From an uncultured Microbacterium sp. (GTDB lineage: Bacteria > Actinomycetota > Actinomycetes > Actinomycetales > Microbacteriaceae): a stretch of DNA of 64,000 nucleotides. The translations under genes and the position numbers were made by a program. The DNA lies in assembly GCF_947489255.1 (NCBI RefSeq), contig NZ_CANLCY010000003.1:372001-436000 (forward strand), given 5' to 3'. Below are positions 45,491 through 54,505 of the stretch, piece after piece; position 1 is the first letter of the stretch; each line of letters starts with the position of its first letter. Under the pieces are notes generated by a model. That model was not told the origin of the DNA. It searched no databases and saw only the letters and a list, made by a program, of their open reading frames with translations.

Positions 45491-47200
45491 ATGACCCTCA
45501 TCACCTCTCCCCCGCCCACCGGTACCCGCAGCGACGGACGCCTCGCGCCGAGCACCCCGACGGACCGCACGGCCGAGGGATCCCGGATGCCGAGCGCTCC
45601 GGCATCCACCCCCCACCTGCGTCTCGAACGCCCCCTCGAGGGCCGGGATGCCGAGATCCTCACCCCCGCCGCGATCGCGTTCCTGACGGACCTGCACGAC
45701 CGCTTCGCCCGCCGCCGGCACGACCGGCTCGCCGCGCGGCTGCGTCGCCGCTTCGAGATCGGCACGGGCGACGACCCGCACTTCCGAGCCGACACCGCGC
45801 ACATCCGCGAGGATCCGTCGTGGCGCGTGGCCGGCGCCGGCCCCGGGCTGGAGGACCGCCGCGTCGAGATCACCGGCCCCACCGACCCGAAGATGACGAT
45901 CAACGCGCTCAACTCCGGAGCGCGGGTGTGGCTGGCCGACCAGGAGGATGCCACCTCCCCCACCTGGCGCAACGTGATCGGCGGGCAGCTGTCGCTGTTC
46001 GACGCGATCCGCGGCCAGCTGTCGTTCACGAGCCCCGAGGGCAAGCGCTACGAGGTCACCGCCGAGCGCACCCCGACGATCGTGATGCGCCCGCGCGGCT
46101 GGCACCTGCCCGAGAAGCACGTGAGCTTCATCGATCGCTCGGGTCGGGAGCTGCCGGCATCCGGGTCGCTCGTCGACTACGGCCTGTACGTGTTCCACAA
46201 CGCGCACGCCCTGATCGCGGCGGGCCGAGGACCGTACTTCTACCTCCCCAAGATCGAGTCGGCCGAGGAAGCCCGCCTGTGGGACGACGTGTTCTCGTTC
46301 ACCGAGGAGCGTCTGGGGCTCGCGCACGGCACGATCCGCGCCACGGTGCTGATCGAGACGCTGCCGGCCGCGTTCGAGATGGAGGAGATCCTCTTCGCCC
46401 TCCGCGACCACTGCGCGGGCCTGAACGCCGGACGCTGGGACTACATCTTCTCGATCATCAAGACCTACCGCGGCCGGGGGGCCCGCTTCGTCCTCCCCGA
46501 CCGCAGCGAGGTGACGATGACGGTCCCCTTCATGCGGGCCTACACCGAGCTGCTCGTGCAGACGTGCCACAAGCGCGGCGCCTACGCGATCGGCGGCATG
46601 AGCGCCTTCATTCCGAACCGCCGGCGCCCCGAGGTGACCGAGGCGGCGTTCGAGAAGGTCGCCGCCGACAAGCGTCGCGAGGCCGGCGACGGGTTCGACG
46701 GCACCTGGGTGGCCCACCCCGACCTCATCCCCGTGGCGCGCGCCGAGTTCGACGCGGTGCTCGGCGACGAACCGAACCAGCTCGGGCGGACACGCGAGGA
46801 GGTGTCGGTCGAGCCGGCCGACCTGCTCGACGTGCGCATCGGACGCCCCGTGACCGCCGCGGGCGTGCGCGGCAACGTGTCGGTGGCGATCCGCTACATC
46901 GAGGCGTGGCTGCGGGGCCTGGGCGCCGTCGCCATCGACGACCTCATGGAAGACGCCGCGACCGCCGAGATCTCGCGCTCGCAGATCTGGCAGTGGATCC
47001 ACCAGGACCACCGCACCGCCGAGGGCACCCCGATCACCCGCGAGTACGTCGAGTCGATGGTGCGGGACGTGATGGCCGATGCGCCCCGCGCGGCCGGCGA
47101 CCGGTTCGACGACGCCGCCGCGGTGTTCCGCGAGGTGGCACTGCGCGAGGAGTTCCCGGCCTTCCTCACCCTGCCGGCGTACGCGAAGCACCTGGACTGA
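45491..47200 (+). CDS. aceB: Malate synthase A
   Basis: 569 residues, malate synthase A length. Recognisable blocks are LADQEDATSPTWRNVI, MRPRGWHLPEKH, YFYLPKIESAEEARLW, IETLPAAFEMEEILFALRDH and GRWDYIFSIIKT. It condenses glyoxylate with acetyl-CoA to malate, completing the glyoxylate shunt started by AceA. The first 45 residues are Pro/Thr/Ser-rich and probably disordered. CCAGGA precedes ATG 45491. It ends at a hairpin terminator (47210-47240). Confidence 0.95.
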   Translation: MTLITSPPPTGTRSDGRLAPSTPTDRTAEGSRMPSAPASTPHLRLERPLEGRDAEILTPAAIAFLTDLHDRFARRRHDRLAARLRRRFEIGTGDDPHFRADTAHIREDPSWRVAGAGPGLEDRRVEITGPTDPKMTINALNSGARVWLADQEDATSPTWRNVIGGQLSLFDAIRGQLSFTSPEGKRYEVTAERTPTIVMRPRGWHLPEKHVSFIDRSGRELPASGSLVDYGLYVFHNAHALIAAGRGPYFYLPKIESAEEARLWDDVFSFTEERLGLAHGTIRATVLIETLPAAFEMEEILFALRDHCAGLNAGRWDYIFSIIKTYRGRGARFVLPDRSEVTMTVPFMRAYTELLVQTCHKRGAYAIGGMSAFIPNRRRPEVTEAAFEKVAADKRREAGDGFDGTWVAHPDLIPVARAEFDAVLGDEPNQLGRTREEVSVEPADLLDVRIGRPVTAAGVRGNVSVAIRYIEAWLRGLGAVAIDDLMEDAATAEISRSQIWQWIHQDHRTAEGTPITREYVESMVRDVMADAPRAAGDRFDDAAAVFREVALREEFPAFLTLPAYAKHLD

Positions 47201-47209
47201 CCGGATGCC

Positions 47210-47240
47210 GAGGGGCCGGGGCCACGAGCCTCGGCCCCTC
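47210..47240. terminator. aceB terminator
   Basis: GAGGGGCC pairs with GGCCCCTC around a 15-nt loop that adds further G-C pairs. It starts 9 nt after the aceB stop; the ClC gene converges on it from the other side. A short 15-bp tandem repeat (ACCCGTCAGGGCCGC, 47305-47334) lies next to the ClC stop. Confidence 0.75.
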
Positions 47241-47324
47241 ACCCGTGCCGGCCGGGCCCCGCGCTCGGCGAGGCGCCCCGAGCCGAACGTCCGTCAAGGC
47301 CAACACCCGTCAGGGCCGCACCCG

Positions 47325-48620
47325 TCAGGGCCGCGCCGGGTCGATCGGCGCGAACGGGCGCAGGCTCTCGCGCGACGTGAGCTTGGACGCGGCGAGCGAT
47401 CCCGCGACGGCGAGGAAGATCGGCAGCAGCAGGTCGAACCCGGTGTTCGTGAACTCGATGACGAGGGCGATCGCGGTGAACGGAGCCCTCATGTTGGATG
47501 CCAGGAACGCAGCCGCCGCGACGATCGCCAGCGCCGTGCCGTCTGCTCCGGGCCAGACGAACGCCCACCCCGCCGCCGCGGCGGCGCCGAGGGCCGCGCC
47601 GATGGCGACCGAGGGCTGCAGGGTGCCGCCGATGGCCCCCGACCCCAGCGACAGGGCGGTCGCGACGTACTTCAGCACGGCGAGCGCGATGAGCAGCAGC
47701 GCGGGCTGCGAGAGGTCGAAACCGGCGGTCGCCAGGGCGCGGCCGTTGCCGAGGATCAGCGGGAAGGCCGCCCCGACCGCCCCGACGGCCGTGAACGTCA
47801 GCGGCAGGACGACCAGGAGCTTCCACCCCTCGGGACGGAAACGCGCGAGCTTCTTCGTCACCGTGGCGAAGCTCGTCGCTCCCCATCCCATGAGCGGGCC
47901 GATGAGGATCGCGGCGACGATGAGCGACGCGTTCACCTCGACCGAGCCGACCGAGTAGAGCGACCCGTCCCCCACGAGCGGACGCGCGACGAGCGTGGCG
48001 ATGGTGCTGACGGTCAGCGCCACCACCGCCGCGCCCACGCTGAACTGCGCGAGCAGGATCTCCACCGCGAACAGGGCCCCGGCGAGGGGCACGTTGTACA
48101 CGGCGGCAAGGCCCGCCCCCGCGGCCGAGGCGATGAGGATGCGGCACCATCGTGCGTCGAGGCCCAACCACCGCACGACCTTCGAGCCCGCCATCGCCGA
48201 CAGCTCCCGTGGGGCCACCTCCTTGCCGATCGAGGCGCCCATCGCCACCGACCCCACCTGGATGACGGTGTCGGCGAGCGTCTCCCACCACGGCATCCGG
48301 GCTCCGTCGACGCCCTGCTCGACCGTGGCGAGCTTTCGCCCGAAGCGGCGGAGCAGGTACCAGCCGAGCGCCGCGACGACGCCCGCGCCGCCGACCGTGA
48401 CGATCGGGAGCCACCACACCGACGGGTACGCGAGGCCGTCGAGGAACGGACCCTCTTCATGGCCCCACACCAGGTGCTCGAGGCTGTGCACGATCCACAC
48501 GAGCAGCAGCACGGCGAGCCCCGTGGTCACGCCCACGACGAGGGTCGCGATCCCCAGCCGGGTGAGGGAGGCGAATCCGCGTCGACGGGAGCGGAGGGGC
48601 GTGGCGGTCTGAGCGGTCAC
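47325..48620 (-). CDS. ClC-family chloride channel/antiporter
   Basis: 431 residues with about 10-12 membrane segments. The chloride filter motifs appear as GASIGKEVAPREL (for GREGP), ASAAGAGLAAVYNVPLAGAL (for the second helix end) and GSGAIGGTLQPSVAIGAALG (for GXFXP). The gating Glu equivalent falls in GKEVAP. The protein should move chloride, fluoride or nitrate across the membrane; the variant filter (no GREGP) makes the ion uncertain. It has no cytoplasmic CBS domains. Confidence 0.87.
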   Translation of the reverse strand: MTAQTATPLRSRRRGFASLTRLGIATLVVGVTTGLAVLLLVWIVHSLEHLVWGHEEGPFLDGLAYPSVWWLPIVTVGGAGVVAALGWYLLRRFGRKLATVEQGVDGARMPWWETLADTVIQVGSVAMGASIGKEVAPRELSAMAGSKVVRWLGLDARWCRILIASAAGAGLAAVYNVPLAGALFAVEILLAQFSVGAAVVALTVSTIATLVARPLVGDGSLYSVGSVEVNASLIVAAILIGPLMGWGATSFATVTKKLARFRPEGWKLLVVLPLTFTAVGAVGAAFPLILGNGRALATAGFDLSQPALLLIALAVLKYVATALSLGSGAIGGTLQPSVAIGAALGAAAAAGWAFVWPGADGTALAIVAAAAFLASNMRAPFTAIALVIEFTNTGFDLLLPIFLAVAGSLAASKLTSRESLRPFAPIDPARP

Positions 48621-48675
48621 CCCGCCACGCTAATCGACCCATGTTTCGTGTTCCGACCGGCGGTAGCCTGACCGC

Positions 48676-48999
48676 ATGACGCCCCCGCCGGTCGCCGCCC
48701 GCCGCCCCGCCGACGTGCTCGGCATCATCGCCGCGTGCATCGCCGCCGTCGTGATCGTGCCGACCCTCGCCGTCTTCCTCATCGGCCTCGTCCCCGAGAT
48801 GAACGCGATCTGGTGGCTCGGCATCGTGCTGCTTCCGCTTCTCGTGCTCGACGGCGTCGTCGTGATCCTGCTCTCGGTGATCGGCCTGATCGTCGCCGCC
48901 CGCCGGGAGGGTCGGCGCGCGTGGTCGATCGTGGCGCTGGGTCTCGGCATCCTGATGCTCGTTCCGGCGGCGTTGATCTGGGGGCCCTGGTCGTCATGA
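48676..48999 (+). CDS. Small membrane protein, three predicted helices
   Basis: 107 residues with hydrophobic segments at about 14-37, 45-72 and 82-102 and a short Pro-rich start. A basic loop (RREGRR) between helices 2 and 3 is probably cytoplasmic. No family is recognised. TAGCCT (48664-48669) ends six bases before the ATG, a leaderless pattern. It lies just upstream of aspC but each has its own box. Confidence 0.65.
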   Translation: MTPPPVAARRPADVLGIIAACIAAVVIVPTLAVFLIGLVPEMNAIWWLGIVLLPLLVLDGVVVILLSVIGLIVAARREGRRAWSIVALGLGILMLVPAALIWGPWSS

Positions 49000-49038
49000 C
49001 CCTGGGGCCGAAAGCGCGGAAACACTAGGCTCGGACTC

Positions 49039-50238
49039 GTGACTTCCCGCGCTCCGCTCTCCCGCAAGCTCTCCGCCATCGCCGAGTCCGCGACCCTGAA
49101 GGTCGACGCCAAGGCCAAGGCCCTCCAGGCCGCCGGTCGCCCCGTCATCTCGTACGCGGCCGGCGAGCCCGACTTCGCCACCCCGTCGTTCATCGTGGAT
49201 GCCGCGGCGAAGGCGCTGCAGGATCCCAAGAACTACCGCTACACCCCCGCGGCCGGACTCCCCGTGCTGCGCGAGGCGATCGCCGCCAAGACGCTGCGCG
49301 ACTCGGGTCTCGAGGTCGCCCCCTCGCAGGTCATCGTGACGAACGGCGGCAAGCAGTCGGTGTACCAGGCGTTCCAGACCGTGGTGAACCCCGGCGACGA
49401 GGTGCTGCTTCCCGCGCCGTACTGGACCACCTACCCCGAGGCCATCGCCCTCGCCGACGGCACGCCCGTCGAGGTCTTCGCCGGCGCTGATCAGGACTAC
49501 AAGGTCACCGTCGCCCAGCTCGAGGCGGCTCGCACCGACAAGACGACGGTGCTCGTGTTCGTGTCCCCCTCGAACCCGACCGGTTCGGTCTACACGCCCG
49601 AGGAGACCGCCGAGATCGGCCGCTGGGCGCTCGAGCACGGCATCTGGGTCATCACCGACGAGATCTACCAGAACCTCACCTACGAGGGCGTGCGCGCCGT
49701 CTCGATCGTCGAGGCCGTGCCCGAGCTTGCGCAGCAGACCATCCTCGTCAACGGTGTCGCGAAGACGTACGCCATGACCGGATGGCGCGTGGGCTGGATG
49801 GTGGGACCGGCGGATGCCATGAAGCTCGCCGGCAACCTGCAGTCGCACTTGTCGAGCAACGTCAACAACGTCGCCCAGCTCGCCGCCGCGGCCGCCCTGA
49901 ACGGACCGCAGGACGAGGCCGAGCAGTTCCGTCTCGCCTTCGACCGCCGGCGGAAGCTGATCGTCTCGGAGCTGTCGAAGATCGACGGCGTCGAGGTGCC
50001 CAACCCGCTCGGCGCGTTCTACGTCTACCCCGACGTGCAAGGCCTGCTGAACCGCACGTGGGAGGGCGTGACGCCCACGACCTCGCTCGAGCTCGCCGAC
50101 CTCATCCTCGAGAAGGCCGAGGTCGCCGTGGTCCCCGGCGAGGCCTTCGGCCCGAGCGGCTACCTGCGCCTGTCGTACGCCCTCGGCGACGACCAGCTGC
50201 TCGAGGGCGTCCAGCGCCTCCAGCGCCTGTTCGCCTGA
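49039..50238 (+). CDS. aspC: Class I aspartate aminotransferase
   Basis: 399 residues, fold-type I PLP enzyme. AGEPDFATP (substrate loop), [21 protein letters not shown] and the PLP Lys in [16 protein letters not shown] identify an aspartate/prephenate-type aminotransferase; [10 protein letters not shown] is the closing block. It exchanges amino groups between aspartate and 2-oxoglutarate. GTG 49039 follows TAGGCT (49026-49031) by seven bases and has no ribosome site, so the mRNA is probably leaderless. A palindrome (50251-50306) sits 12 nt after its stop. Confidence 0.92.
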   Translation: MTSRAPLSRKLSAIAESATLKVDAKAKALQAAGRPVISYAAGEPDFATPSFIVDAAAKALQDPKNYRYTPAAGLPVLREAIAAKTLRDSGLEVAPSQVIVTNGGKQSVYQAFQTVVNPGDEVLLPAPYWTTYPEAIALADGTPVEVFAGADQDYKVTVAQLEAARTDKTTVLVFVSPSNPTGSVYTPEETAEIGRWALEHGIWVITDEIYQNLTYEGVRAVSIVEAVPELAQQTILVNGVAKTYAMTGWRVGWMVGPADAMKLAGNLQSHLSSNVNNVAQLAAAAALNGPQDEAEQFRLAFDRRRKLIVSELSKIDGVEVPNPLGAFYVYPDVQGLLNRTWEGVTPTTSLELADLILEKAEVAVVPGEAFGPSGYLRLSYALGDDQLLEGVQRLQRLFA

Positions 50239-50250
50239 GCTCCCTCGCGC

Positions 50251-50306
50251 GAGTCGCCAAGAATTGTCGCCTTCGGGGAACCTCAAGCGACAATTCTTGG
50301 CGACTC
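50251..50306. repeat. P2 palindrome, copy 1
   Basis: GAGTCGCCAAGAATTGTCGC (50251-50270) is perfectly complementary to 50287-50306 around a 16-nt loop. The same 20/16/20 layout occurs at 51253 and 55255. It lies between aspC and the second AbiEi/DUF559 gene. Confidence 0.92.
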
Positions 50307-50363
50307 ACGCGGGGCTGGGGATAAGTCCGACCGCGTTCTCGGACGGCGCGGCACGATCGACGG

Positions 50364-51254
50364 ATGCCGTCGAACTCGCGACCCGAAGGACCCGCTGCCG
50401 CTTTCACCATCGCCGAGGGCGCCGCGCACGGGCTCACACCGAGTACCTTGCGCTCGAGAGCGTGGGCAGCGGCGCACAGCGGCATCCGGATCGCCCCTGA
50501 GGCTTCGGGACGCGAGAGCCTGGCCGCGTTGCTGCGAGCCGTGCCGGGTCGCTCGTTCGTCTGCGGTCCGTCCGCAGCGATCCTTCACGGCCTTCCCCTA
50601 CCCGGACCGGTGGAGGTGCGGGCGAGGGAGTGCCCCGTCATCGGCGTGCCCGCCGGGTCGAACCGGATCCGCCGTCCGGGCGTCGTCGGCCGCTCGCTCC
50701 TGGTCGCCCCGGGCGATCTCGTCGAGGTGGACGGCATCCGGTGCACCTCGCCGCTGCGCACGTGGGCAGAGCTCGCCGAGACGCTCAGCGTCGCGCAGCT
50801 GACCGCTGTCTCCGACCGGCTCATCTCACGTCGACATCCGATGGCCACTCGCGAGGACCTCGAGAGAACCCATCGACGGTTTCTCGGCGGTCGCGGATCG
50901 AAGCGCCGTCGCCTCGCGGTCGACTTCGCCGACGAGGCGGCGGAGTCGCCGAAGGAATCCGAATTGAGGGTGCTGCTGATCATGGCGGGGCTGCCCGCAC
51001 CGGAGACCAACGTCGAGATCTACGACGGTTCACGTTTCGTCGCGCGGGTGGATCTGCTCTACCGGTCCGCGCGGCAGATCATCGAATACGACGGCGATCA
51101 TCATCGCGATCCCGACCAGTGGAGCCGCGACCAGATTCGGAGGGCAGAACTGGAGTCTCTCGGGTACCGCATGACGGTCGTGACCCGCCGCGACTTCGAC
51201 GCCCCCGCCGCCCTCATCTCCCGCATCCGTCGCCTTCTCGCGGCACCCGCGTGA
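50364..51254 (+). CDS. AbiEi-like antitoxin/DUF559 (VSR-fold) protein, palindrome-flanked
   Basis: 296 residues. The N-terminal half has a short helical region and an AbiEi-like middle (VCGPSAAILHGLPLPGPVEV, SPLRTWAELAETLSVAQL). The C-terminal DUF559 nuclease-like domain is clear: Glu198/Glu200 in SPKESELRVLL, Asp230 in VARVDLLY, Glu241-Asp243 in IIEYDGDHHRD, and the helix DQWSRDQIRRAELESLGYR. It resembles VSR mismatch endonucleases in fold, but its substrate is unknown and no toxin partner adjoins. Its stop codon lies inside the left arm of P2 copy 2, and P2 copy 1 precedes it. Confidence 0.82.
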   Translation: MPSNSRPEGPAAAFTIAEGAAHGLTPSTLRSRAWAAAHSGIRIAPEASGRESLAALLRAVPGRSFVCGPSAAILHGLPLPGPVEVRARECPVIGVPAGSNRIRRPGVVGRSLLVAPGDLVEVDGIRCTSPLRTWAELAETLSVAQLTAVSDRLISRRHPMATREDLERTHRRFLGGRGSKRRRLAVDFADEAAESPKESELRVLLIMAGLPAPETNVEIYDGSRFVARVDLLYRSARQIIEYDGDHHRDPDQWSRDQIRRAELESLGYRMTVVTRRDFDAPAALISRIRRLLAAPA

Positions 51255-51308
51255 GCTGCCAGAATTTGTCGCTTCAGAGATCACGTAGGCGACAAATCTT
51301 GGCGACTC
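51253..51308. repeat. P2 palindrome, copy 2 (overlaps a stop codon)
   Basis: Left arm 51253-51272 and right arm 51289-51308 match at 16 of 20 positions around a 16-nt loop. The left arm includes the last two bases of the DUF559 gene stop. The gene is therefore bounded by two P2 elements 946 bp apart. Confidence 0.88.
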
Positions 51309-51325
51309 GCGCGGGAGGGGACGGG

Positions 51326-52462
51326 CTACAGCTCGACGTTCACCAGGACGGGCTCGGGCTGCAGAACGAGGCCGAACTCGGCCGCGACGCGGTTCTGCAC
51401 GAAGCGGGCGAGCTGGGCGATCTCGGCCGCGGTCGCCTCGCCGCGATTGGTCAACGCGAGCGTGTGCTTGGTCGACAGACCGGCGCGCGAGCGCGGGAAG
51501 CGGAAGCCGCGCGAGAGCCCGGCGTTCTCGATGAGCCACGCGGCGCTCACCTTGACCTGGCGGTTCTCGACCGGCGGCGGGGGAAGGATGCCGTCGAACG
51601 CGGCGAGCGGGATCACGGTCACCGGGTCGAGGGCCGGGCCCATCGGCCACTTCGGGCACGCGTCGGGCAGGGTGCGCGCGAACGCCTCCGAGACGATCGC
51701 GTTCTGGAAGAACGAGCCGGCGCTCCACGTGTCGGGGTCTTCGGCGTCGAGCACCATGCCCTTGCGGGCGCGCGTGGCGAGCACGTGGTCGCGGATCCAT
51801 CGCAACGACACGGACTGCTCGGCATCCAGCCCCAGGGCGCCGCGCAACTGCTCCCCGGCGATCGGACGCTCGTCCGTGCCGACGCGCTCGAGCTCAAGCG
51901 TGACCGACAGGATGACGGCGGGCCGCTCCGGCACGGAGCCGTAGTGGTGCTTCAGGACCGATGTGCGGAAACCGAGACCGAGATCGGATGCCGAGACGCG
52001 CGCCACCTCGCCGGTGGACTCGTCGATCAGCTCGACCTCGACGAGCGTCTGCACGATCTCCTGCCCGTAGGCGCCCACGTTCTGCACCGGTGCCGCGCCG
52101 ACGGTGCCCGGGATGCCCGACATCGCCTCGACTCCGGCGTAACCGCGGGCGACCGTCTCGGCGACGAAGGCGTCCCAGTCGTGTCCGGCCTGCACGCGCA
52201 GACGCACGGTGTCGGGCCGCGAGCCGGGGAGCTCCTCGATGCCGGAGGTGCGCACGCGGATCACCGTGCCCTCGAACGGCTCATCGCCGACGAAGAGATT
52301 GGATCCCCCGCCGAGGACGAACCACGGCTCGCCGTCGGCCCACGCCTCGCGCAGCGCCGCGACGAGCTCGTCCGTCGTCGCCGCCTCGACGAGGCGCGCG
52401 GGCGCCCCGCCGGTGCGCAGCGTCGTGAGCTGCGAGAGCGGAACCGGAGCGACCTCGGGCAT
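51326..52462 (-). CDS. murB: UDP-N-acetylmuramate dehydrogenase
   Basis: 378 residues. The FAD-binding part has FVLGGGSNLFVGDEPFEG and GVEAMSGIPGTVGAAPVQNVGAYGQ-type loops, and the catalytic Ser is in WSAGSFFQN. It reduces UDP-GlcNAc-enolpyruvate to UDP-MurNAc for peptidoglycan. It starts with ATG on the last base of the dehydratase stop, so the three genes from 53312 to 51326 form one operon. Linking MurB to MaoC-like dehydratases is common in actinobacteria. Confidence 0.95.
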   Translation of the reverse strand: MPEVAPVPLSQLTTLRTGGAPARLVEAATTDELVAALREAWADGEPWFVLGGGSNLFVGDEPFEGTVIRVRTSGIEELPGSRPDTVRLRVQAGHDWDAFVAETVARGYAGVEAMSGIPGTVGAAPVQNVGAYGQEIVQTLVEVELIDESTGEVARVSASDLGLGFRTSVLKHHYGSVPERPAVILSVTLELERVGTDERPIAGEQLRGALGLDAEQSVSLRWIRDHVLATRARKGMVLDAEDPDTWSAGSFFQNAIVSEAFARTLPDACPKWPMGPALDPVTVIPLAAFDGILPPPPVENRQVKVSAAWLIENAGLSRGFRFPRSRAGLSTKHTLALTNRGEATAAEIAQLARFVQNRVAAEFGLVLQPEPVLVNVEL

Positions 52463-52866
52463 CAGCGCAGCCGCACCCGCACCTGCGCCTTGCCCAGGAC
52501 GGTGGTCTCGGCGAAGGTCACGGTGAGGTCGATGCGCGCGGTCTCGTCGTCGACGACGCCGACCTTGGCGCTCACGTGCAGATCCGCGCCCGTTTCGGGG
52601 TCGACGACGACCGGGCGCGTGAAACGCACGCCGTACTCGGCGATGCGACCGCTGTCGCCGAGCGCCTCGGCGAGGGTGCCGACGGCGATGCCCATCGTGA
52701 GCATCCCGTGGGCGAGGACGCCCGGGAGCCCGACGGCAGCGGCGACGTCGTCGCGATAGTGGATGGGGTTGAAGTCCCCCGACGCGCCGGCGTAGCGCAC
52801 GAGCGACTCGCGCGTGAGGTGGACCGAGCGTTCGGCGATGACCTCGCCCACGGTGAACTCGCTCAT
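52462..52866 (-). CDS. MaoC/HotDog-fold dehydratase, HadB-like
   Basis: 134 residues forming a HotDog hydratase. The catalytic motif is YAGASGDFNPIHYRDDVAAA with the Asp-His pair, followed by GVLAHGMLTMG. In mycobacteria HadB pairs with HadA to dehydrate 3-hydroxyacyl-ACP in long-chain fatty acid synthesis. The preceding gene is the HadA-like partner, overlapping its start by four bases, so a heterodimer is likely. Confidence 0.87.
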   Translation of the reverse strand: MSEFTVGEVIAERSVHLTRESLVRYAGASGDFNPIHYRDDVAAAVGLPGVLAHGMLTMGIAVGTLAEALGDSGRIAEYGVRFTRPVVVDPETGADLHVSAKVGVVDDETARIDLTVTFAETTVLGKAQVRVRLR

Positions 52867-53312
52867 GCGCCGGCCTCCCCCGCGAGCAGGACGCTCGTCG
52901 TCGTCACGACGTGGGCGCCGGTGGCATCCACGATCTCCGCTTCGCTGGTGATCATGGCGTTGCCACCCATCGAACGGATGCCGGTGACCGACAGCGTCGC
53001 GACGAGCTCGTCGCCGGCGACGATCGGACGCGTGTAGCGGAAACGCTGTTCGGCGTGCACGAGACGCGAGAGCTCGATGCCGGACTCGGGGTCGCCGAGC
53101 AGCTGCTGGAGAGTGAGGTCTTGCACGACCATCGCGAAGGTCGGCGGGGCCACGACGTCGTCGTAGCCGAGGGCGCGCGCAGCCTCGGGGTCGGAGTGCT
53201 GCGGGGCGGCGGCGAAGACGGCGCGCGCGAACTCGCGCACCTTCTCGCGACCGACGAGGTACGGCGCGGTCGGCGGGAAGGCTCGGCCGACCAATTCGGG
53301 GTTCACGGGCAC
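52863..53312 (-). CDS. HadA-like HotDog dehydratase subunit
   Basis: 149 residues of the FAS1-type dehydratase family. PYLVGREKVREFARAV, DPEAARALGYDDVVAPPTFA and HAEQRFRYTRPIVAGDEL match HadA, the subunit that binds substrate while HadB is catalytic. The GTG at 53312 has TAGACT six bases upstream (53319-53324, minus strand), indicating a leaderless mRNA. It heads the operon with the HadB-like gene and murB. Confidence 0.87.
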   Translation of the reverse strand: MPVNPELVGRAFPPTAPYLVGREKVREFARAVFAAAPQHSDPEAARALGYDDVVAPPTFAMVVQDLTLQQLLGDPESGIELSRLVHAEQRFRYTRPIVAGDELVATLSVTGIRSMGGNAMITSEAEIVDATGAHVVTTTSVLLAGEAGA

Positions 53313-53443
53313 CGGGTCAGTCTACCGAGAGGCTCTGGTGGGGCTGTGCCCGTGGCATCCGTCTCCCCGTCCGCCGTCTCGGGAGGGTGCGCAGAGACCG
53401 ACGGGCCCCCGCGAACCGCGCGACGCCGCGGTGCGCCAGGGCG

Positions 53444-54241
53444 TCAGCGCTGGTGGCGGCCGCGAACGGCCTTCACCGCGATCTGCGAGGCGATGAAGAC
53501 GAGGAAGATCGAGAAGAGCACGTTGGCCACGAACGGATCGACCGCCTTGGCGATCTGGGCGCCGAGGGCCGTCGTCGCGCACGCGGCGACGCCGACGCAC
53601 ACGGCCGCGACGAGATCGACGTTCTTCCGGCGCAGGTTGCCGACCGTGCCCGACACGGCGGTCGGGATCATCATCAGCAGCGACGTGCCCTTGGCGACGA
53701 GGTCGCTCGTCCCGAACAGCAGCAGCAGCGCCGGGACGACGATGATGCCGCCGCCCACGCCGAGCAGTCCCGCCAGGATGCCGGTGACCACCCCCAGCAC
53801 GGCGAGGCCGGGCCCGGTGACCCAGGTGAGCACGAGGTCGGCGTCGCGCGAGGGGATGACGAAGTAGAGGCTCACGATGACCGCGACGAGGAAGGCGACG
53901 AACGCCCATCGCAGGGCGGTCTGCGAGAGCTTGGGCAGCAGCCACGTGCCGATCTGCGCCCCGCCGACCGCGCCGGCCGCGAGGATCAGCGCCGGGAGCC
54001 AGGCGACGTGCCCGTCGACGGCGTAGGTGATGACTCCGACGGATGCCGTGGGCACGATCGCCGCGAGGGAGGTGCCGGCGGCGAGGCGCTGGTCGAAGCC
54101 GAGCAGCAGGACGAGCAGCGGCACGATGACGGTCCCGCCGCCGACACCGAACAGGCCCGACATCAGCCCCGCGAGCAGTCCGACTCCGACGCAGACGACG
54201 TAGAGGCGGGCGGTGCGGGGCGGGCGGGTCTCGAGCGTCAC
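53444..54241 (-). CDS. TauE/SafE-family sulfite or organic anion exporter
   Basis: 265 residues with about eight membrane helices in two repeats, each with a GVGGG motif (LMSGLFGVGGGTVIVPLLVL and ILAGLLGVGGGIIVVPALLL). The family exports sulfite, sulfoacetate or related anions, or takes part in C1/sulfur metabolism; the substrate is unknown here. GTG 54241 has GAGGA upstream; the long frame beyond is Arg/Pro-rich and probably not translated. A hairpin-rich leader with a terminator (54357-54464) precedes it. Confidence 0.85.
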   Translation of the reverse strand: MTLETRPPRTARLYVVCVGVGLLAGLMSGLFGVGGGTVIVPLLVLLLGFDQRLAAGTSLAAIVPTASVGVITYAVDGHVAWLPALILAAGAVGGAQIGTWLLPKLSQTALRWAFVAFLVAVIVSLYFVIPSRDADLVLTWVTGPGLAVLGVVTGILAGLLGVGGGIIVVPALLLLFGTSDLVAKGTSLLMMIPTAVSGTVGNLRRKNVDLVAAVCVGVAACATTALGAQIAKAVDPFVANVLFSIFLVFIASQIAVKAVRGRHQR

Positions 54242-54356
54242 GGGGGTCCTCGGGGTCGTGGGGGGCGAGCGCGTCTCGCCGACGCCCCAGTCTTCCACTC
54301 CTCCGCGCCGTCGCCGCCGACGACCGGTCGTCGCGGACGGACCCGGAAACGAAAGC

Positions 54357-54464
54357 GGCCCCCGGTGGTCCGAAGCCGCGTCCACCGGGGGCCGTCGCCC
54401 TCACAGGTCAAAGCAGGACGGTGACCCGAACACCGGACTGCGACCACTCGCGTGAGGGTGCGAC
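54357..54464 (-). promoter_or_regulatory. Candidate structured leader with terminator upstream of the TauE/SafE gene
   Basis: Read on the minus strand, a long-range stem (plus 54394-54404 with 54452-54464, GTGAGGG/CCCTCAC core) encloses a hairpin at 54413-54441: GCAG, a two-base internal loop, CGGTG, a 7-nt loop, then the complements. Directly after comes a perfect 12-bp stem GGCCCCCGGTGG (54357-54368 with 54382-54393) with a weak U-tract (GCTTTCGTTTCC). No minus-strand gene lies upstream, so a terminator here suggests attenuation or a riboswitch. I cannot match it to a known class. Confidence 0.5.
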
Positions 54465-54505
54465 AGGAATGACGATAGAGAGCCCGATCGCCGCGATTCG
54501 ACCCA

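Noticed and set aside
54238..54447. 69-codon minus-strand frame in the TauE/SafE leader
   Set aside because: It starts with GTG in the folded region, is Arg-rich and continues into the upstream part of the exporter frame; structure explains the region better.
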